Shown here in pieces: positions 59,528-64,000 of a stretch of 64,000 nucleotides of DNA (position 1 is the stretch's first letter; every line of letters starts with the position of its first letter). The notes under the pieces are model-generated. The model was not told the origin of the DNA and made no database searches. It worked only from the letters and a program-made list of their open reading frames with translations. This stretch comes from Diploscapter coronatus (taxonomy: Eukaryota; Nematoda; Chromadorea; Rhabditida; Rhabditidae): the NCBI GenBank assembly GCA_964036155.1, contig OZ038423.1, forward strand, positions 33,867,249 through 33,931,248, in the 5' to 3' direction. The translations under genes and the position numbers were made by a program.

Positions 59528-62500
59528 TCAGTAAACTTGAGGCGGTAACAGAAAATTGGGCGTATCCTTCGGCTCATCTGAAGGCAAGTCTTCGCAAGCA
59601 GGCGAGGCTGATCTGAAAATAATCTAATTTAAGGCTATCTGGAAGCCGCATGACACGTATGACCTCATGACATGCGAAATTGCGTATGGTTAAGAGAGGG
59701 TATTGGCTGGTAGGCTTTCTTTTCCTACGCTATTTCGCATTTCATGCGGTTTTCAAGTTGTCCTAATCTAGATAGAACATTTTGCTGAATGTGCCATGTT
59801 TCTTTTTCAATAAGAATTTGAAATTCAGATATCAACATGCCATTTTCATTGTTCCTGTGCCCTGGGAAAGTAGAATGAGAATTTAATTCGGGAAACTGCG
59901 CATGAACTTATGTCATGACCAAATGTTAACACATATCGGTGAAGTCATATTGTGAAGATTAGATGACTTCGCAAGAATATTTCGATGATTTATGATTTGG
60001 ATTTTTATCAACGAATACTTTTCCGCGATATTTCTTCGTTCTTCTCCCGAATTCAAAATTCTCATCTGCTCAGACAATTTGGATTCTTCGAGACTTCGCG
60101 ATCTCGCGACCCATTTTATAGGGAATCTTGCATCTGGAATTTTCACGACCGCTATTTCTGAAGAAGGGGTTACTGAAAAAGGTTCTCGAAATATTCAAGA
60201 AATCGTCACGAAGTTTCGAAAAATCGATGTTGCCTTTGCTTAAGACTAGATAATTTCTAATTATTCATAATCAAATTAATTTAGTAATAATTGCTAACCG
60301 CCTGCTGCTCTGATCACCACTTCCGTCAGTCGAAACATCGAACGACGGCTTGTTCCTGAATGTGTTAATCGTCTTTCGTTGCTTCCTCAACTCTGCATAA
60401 TATCCATCTCTCACATGCGAGAACACAAACGATGTCAACATCGACCTGAATTTTGATTGAATAAGTTCTGCATTTCTACAGTAATTCTTAGCTGGCATGT
60501 TATTATTAAACAATTATTTTAAGGGCATTAATTTCAGAAATTTAATTTATTTCTGGAATTACTAACCATGATCCAGCAACCTCTGAAGGGGCGTGTTGTG
60601 CCTGATCCAAAAATGTACACTCAGTTGTAACGGCGTCTGCTGTCGCAGAAAAGAAATCTAAAATTACTCCGTTCGGATATTGATTGACATATCATGTCGT
60701 CATCCATTAATTTCTGAATTAATATGTGAACATCTTCGCAAAATTTGAATAATCAAGAATACTAGCATTCATATTTAAATATATTCATTTTTAGAATAGA
60801 GTATAAATAACTGGGATTGGCAGCTAGATAATGAAACTTTCATCCCAGCTCGCTGTCCGAAGAGCAGCGAGCGGAGGTTGTATTTATAATTGACCGTTGC
60901 GCAACCACTTTTTTCTTTCTGATCTCCCAAAATTCGACTTTTTGCACAGTGTATGTCGTTATGCACGAAAATGATAGCTGAATATTGCCAGACTGGGATA
61001 TAATTTTTTTCTTGGAAACTAGTGAGATTTGAGTGAAATTCGAACTAGTTCCTGTAAAATAAATTCATATCTTATACACCTTACTCCACTCTTTCTAACC
61101 CTACCCCTATACCCTTACCTAGCCCGCTACTTTCCCCGAGACTAAATCCAGTCACTATTGCTGTCTTATACAAGCCTGTTACTATTTTTCACAGAACTCT
61201 ACAAATCCATAATCTAGCCAATCTCATATATTCAATACCTGGGCAACTAAAGAGAATATCCAGTTGAATGGTAGAAAATAAGATGATTTCGTAAAATTAG
61301 GCCATGAAAGTAGTGCAAAATCTAAGAAATTTGTTAGTAAATGCAACGAATGCGAGTGTTTCTGCAAGATATACATTTTTACGCAAAGACATCAGCTGGT
61401 ATCACTTTTGCGCGCAACGACCGTTCCTCTTTGCGTGCTAACGATGTCGAGGCAAATTAGATACGTATCATTATTTTCCAAGGTAAAAATTTACCTGGCT
61501 TAAATCCTGTTGATCTGTATTGAGTGTAATTTGCGCCATATGCTTCTGACATCTAAATTTCATAACTTTGAGAAATTCTATCCATTTTTAAATCACCTTC
61601 TGAATTTCTTCGCTATCGCTCAAATTTTCGCATACGCCCAATAGAAAGTCCTTCAGATTTTCAACGAGATCGTGGCGTTGTTGCTGAAAATCTTCTTTGA
61701 TTACATCGAAGTTATTCTCTAGCATTGCTTAAATTAACTTAATATTCACAATAAACCACTGTTCTAAATTTGGTTTTTCGTTTAGAACGGTATTTTTCAT
61801 TCGTTTATTTTTCATCAAAGCTACTAAAGCCTGGTAATTCAACGTTGTACACGAGTCAATATTTTGGTTGTGAGTGATTGTGAGGGTGTGATTTCTATTT
61901 TTCAATCTTCGAGTGATCTGATCATCGCCGTGAATTGTCGCGTCTCTCGCCCACCCACGCATGTCAGCCCGGTCCAGTAACTTCTCACCTTTCCCTCTTG
62001 CATTCCCTTTCTCTTTGTACACTTTCTGATCATCAATCAGTCAGCGATTTTTGCTGCGTCAAGCAGCCTCGGCCCTACTTCAGACCTCGTTCTTTATCGC
62101 CAAGCACTCATTCAACCAGTCAAATGATCGACAGAATCGAGTATCGAGAACCCGGGTAAATTGCACATTTGTTGGTCCAACAACTTGCTGTTCTCAAGAT
62201 TCACTAACGCACTAGCCAATATGCGCGTTTAGAATGAAACTGCTGGAAGATGAAATGTTGAAAATATAGTATCTTAGACTGTGAACAGTAATCATTCGGA
62301 TTGAATTTGAGAAAATCTTCTATAGGTTATTTAAGTGTAAATTATGAACCCTTAATATCAGTCAAAATATAGCTTACCCGTGTAAGGTTCTCCAATACAA
62401 ACTGCTTAAAATCGTCTCGTCGCTCGAAGCCTCGTCGCAAAATTCGCTCAGCTGAAAATTCATTCATCTTCTTCACAAAGCATATGATAACTTTGAAAAG

Positions 62501-64000
62501 ATTGAATAATATTCTTCTTGTTGATATTGGATAAAAGTTGATCGACTCATTTGCTGTTCTAATTTTAACATCAAAGGATATTTCTTCAATGTGCAAGGCT
62601 ATTTGAAGGGAATTAACGCTACTTTAGTTTTATAGCTGTTTTCATGCTGTTCGATGCTTGAATTGCATTATGACTGTGTGGAGAATGTGCTGCTGAAACT
62701 GACATAAACAAGCGCCTGACGCATTTATTTTATGACCGATCTCCTTTATCCTTTCGATTCTGTTCTTTCATCGCTATCACTAATCATTCGCACCTTCTTT
62801 CTCAGAGCGAATAACTGCAAATCTCACTCAACATTTGCAGGAACCCTTTTCTTCAAGTTGAATAAGATGTAGAATCGAGTTGAGTTTACACGAACTATCT
62901 CAAGGTTCATTGCTAGAGTTACTGCGAACGTAATCTCATATCTACAAGAAATCCATTTTCTCTGAATTGAGTGACATTTATAAATGAGTGAGCTTCACAA
63001 TGATTCTATCAAAGCACTTTTCACCACCAGGGTTTTTTTTCGTATATTTCCAATATGCCAACTGCCGCGTCGAAATGCAGCCATCATAACACATATTCGC
63101 AGCGTAAATCGATCACTCTTCAACTTGTCAAATGTAAAAATGTGTCAGTTGAATGAAAGTCAAAAGTCCAGAGATTCGAGATGTTTTTGAAATAAACTTG
63201 ACTACTGTTCTACTCATATTACAAGAACTAGAGTATTAAAAGCCTCCGTAATTCTCGAAACTACCTGAGCCAGAGATTCAAGACTGACTCAAAGTCTGGT
63301 TTTCTGATTATGCTCGATAAGAAAAACACGATTTTGGGACTTTCCGGACAAATCGTGAAATAAATCAATTTTCTCCGCCGAGGTATACCAAACCGACAAG
63401 AATATATGGAGTTCTTTTAGAGAAAAACGATGCGAGAAATAGTGTATAGGATTCCGGAAAAAATTCCCGGTCAAAATCGTATTTTTCAGGTCGAATATAA
63501 TCAGAAACCACCAAAACCCGACCCAAGGCCTATCTCGAATCTCTGGTCCGACCCCTTCCTTAGCATCTTCGAAAATTACAGAGACTCTGTTTTAAAAATT
63601 TTGAAAATGCCGCGATCTGAAAACTTGAAAATAACTTTAGTGATATGCAGCTGGAAAAATTTCGTTGCATATCATTTCTTCAGATAGAGAACTACCAGAT
63701 TGAAGATAAAAATATATACGGTGACAGCATATGAAGCTTTTCGCTAATTTACAAAGCATTTGCGGATCGAAGATGATATTAAAGCTAAAATAAACTATGA
63801 TATGGAGATTTGAGAACAATTATAATAAAATTTAGATAATGATTAAAAATGTATGATAACTCACCGAGATCCTCCTTGGCATTGCTGAGACAGTACGAAA
63901 TGACGAGTCGCTGGTTGGCAGTGAGCATCGGTCGTCGATTGCCTTGCGATGAAATCGATGATCTGAAATGCAACGACATCGAATTTGTAAATTGTTCGTT
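59528..64000 (-). CDS. Nematode globin with Tyr at the proximal His position (5' end probably beyond window)
   Basis: Seen on the - strand: exons 63865-63962, 62378-62451, 61597-61683, 61495-61552, 60567-60657, 60299-60445 and 59528-59612, all in phase, stop at 59,528. The order matches a globin fold: MLTANQRLVISYCLSNAKEDL (A helix), RRDDFKQFV (B/C), QQRHDLVENLKDFLLGV (E helix), SEAYGANYTQYRSTGFKP (F helix), ADAVTTECTFLDQA (G) and TSFVFSHVRDGYYAELRKQ (H), then a tail of about 55 polar residues. Known: globins bind haem through His at F8, usually with His or Gln at E7. Seen: E7 fits the His of RHD, whereas F8 in the G-x-x-H motif is Tyr. Inference: ligand chemistry is altered, or haem is absent. 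An ATG at 63,979 is in frame, but TTGCATTTCAG there looks like an acceptor, so the gene probably continues upstream. The CDS is therefore 5' partial. Confidence 0.85.
59660..59760. repeat. Inverted repeat in the last globin intron
   Basis: CATGACATGCGAAATTGCGTA is matched in inverse by an arm reading CATGAAATGCGAAATAGCGTA on the complement. The right arm extends outward into AACTTGAAAACCGCATGAA, which recalls the outer arms of the elements at 51,788 and 43,486. It is a likely member of the same MITE group. Confidence 0.55.

Noticed and set aside
1..64000. CRISPR arrays, tRNA or rRNA genes, retroviral or bacterial elements
   Set aside because: I saw no regular spaced repeats, no cloverleaf I could support, and no reverse transcriptase, integrase or gag-like frame. 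A covariance-model scan would be needed for small RNAs.

Overview
This window reads as chromadorean nematode genomic DNA, not bacterial. Coding sequence is split by many short introns (mostly 40-60 nt, ending TTTCAG or a variant). Several start codons follow a TTTCAG-type acceptor at short distance, as expected for spliced-leader trans-splicing. The gene content is also worm-like: a CED-3-type caspase, an MSH-5, a nematode-style globin and a chemoreceptor-like 7TM protein. I cannot name the genus.

Layout. 0.1-1.7 kb (+): three-finger C2H2 zinc-finger gene. 2.7-6.4 kb (+): secreted sushi/EGF/pentraxin protein. 7.8-12.6 kb (+): secreted protein with two copies of a 12-cysteine domain around a Thr-rich linker. 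14.6-19.2 kb (+): ced-3 orthologue with CARD and complete caspase domain. 20.5-23.8 kb (+): tentative small secreted peptide with a 3.1-kb intron. 23.8-32.7 kb: mostly non-coding and pyrimidine-rich on the + strand. 32.7-37.1 kb (+): 7TM receptor. 37.6-41.0 kb (-): PMP70/ABCD-like half transporter whose ATPase motifs are all degenerate. 42.0-50.2 kb (-): msh-5. 50.9-53.0 kb (+): four-helix membrane protein. 54.7-55.5 kb (+): small secreted Cys protein. 55.85-56.2 kb (-): Tyr/Lys-rich secreted peptide with a TATA box. 57.1-58.9 kb (+): small soluble orphan. 59.5-64.0 kb (-): globin, probably cut at its 5' end by the window edge.

The genes look like independent units, not one pathway; ced-3 and msh-5 are linked only by position. 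Many introns and spacers carry short inverted-repeat elements (MITEs). They fall into at least four types by termini and target duplications: hAT-like with 8-bp duplications, Mutator-like with a 9-bp duplication, Harbinger-like with a 3-bp duplication, and a family whose arms carry a TATCGAGAG-type end.

Gene models were assembled by hand from splice signals and reading phase. Internal exon edges may be off by a few bases where noted. The most unusual items are the degenerate ABCD-like transporter, the exact duplication of an unrecognised 12-Cys domain, and a globin with Tyr at the proximal His position.
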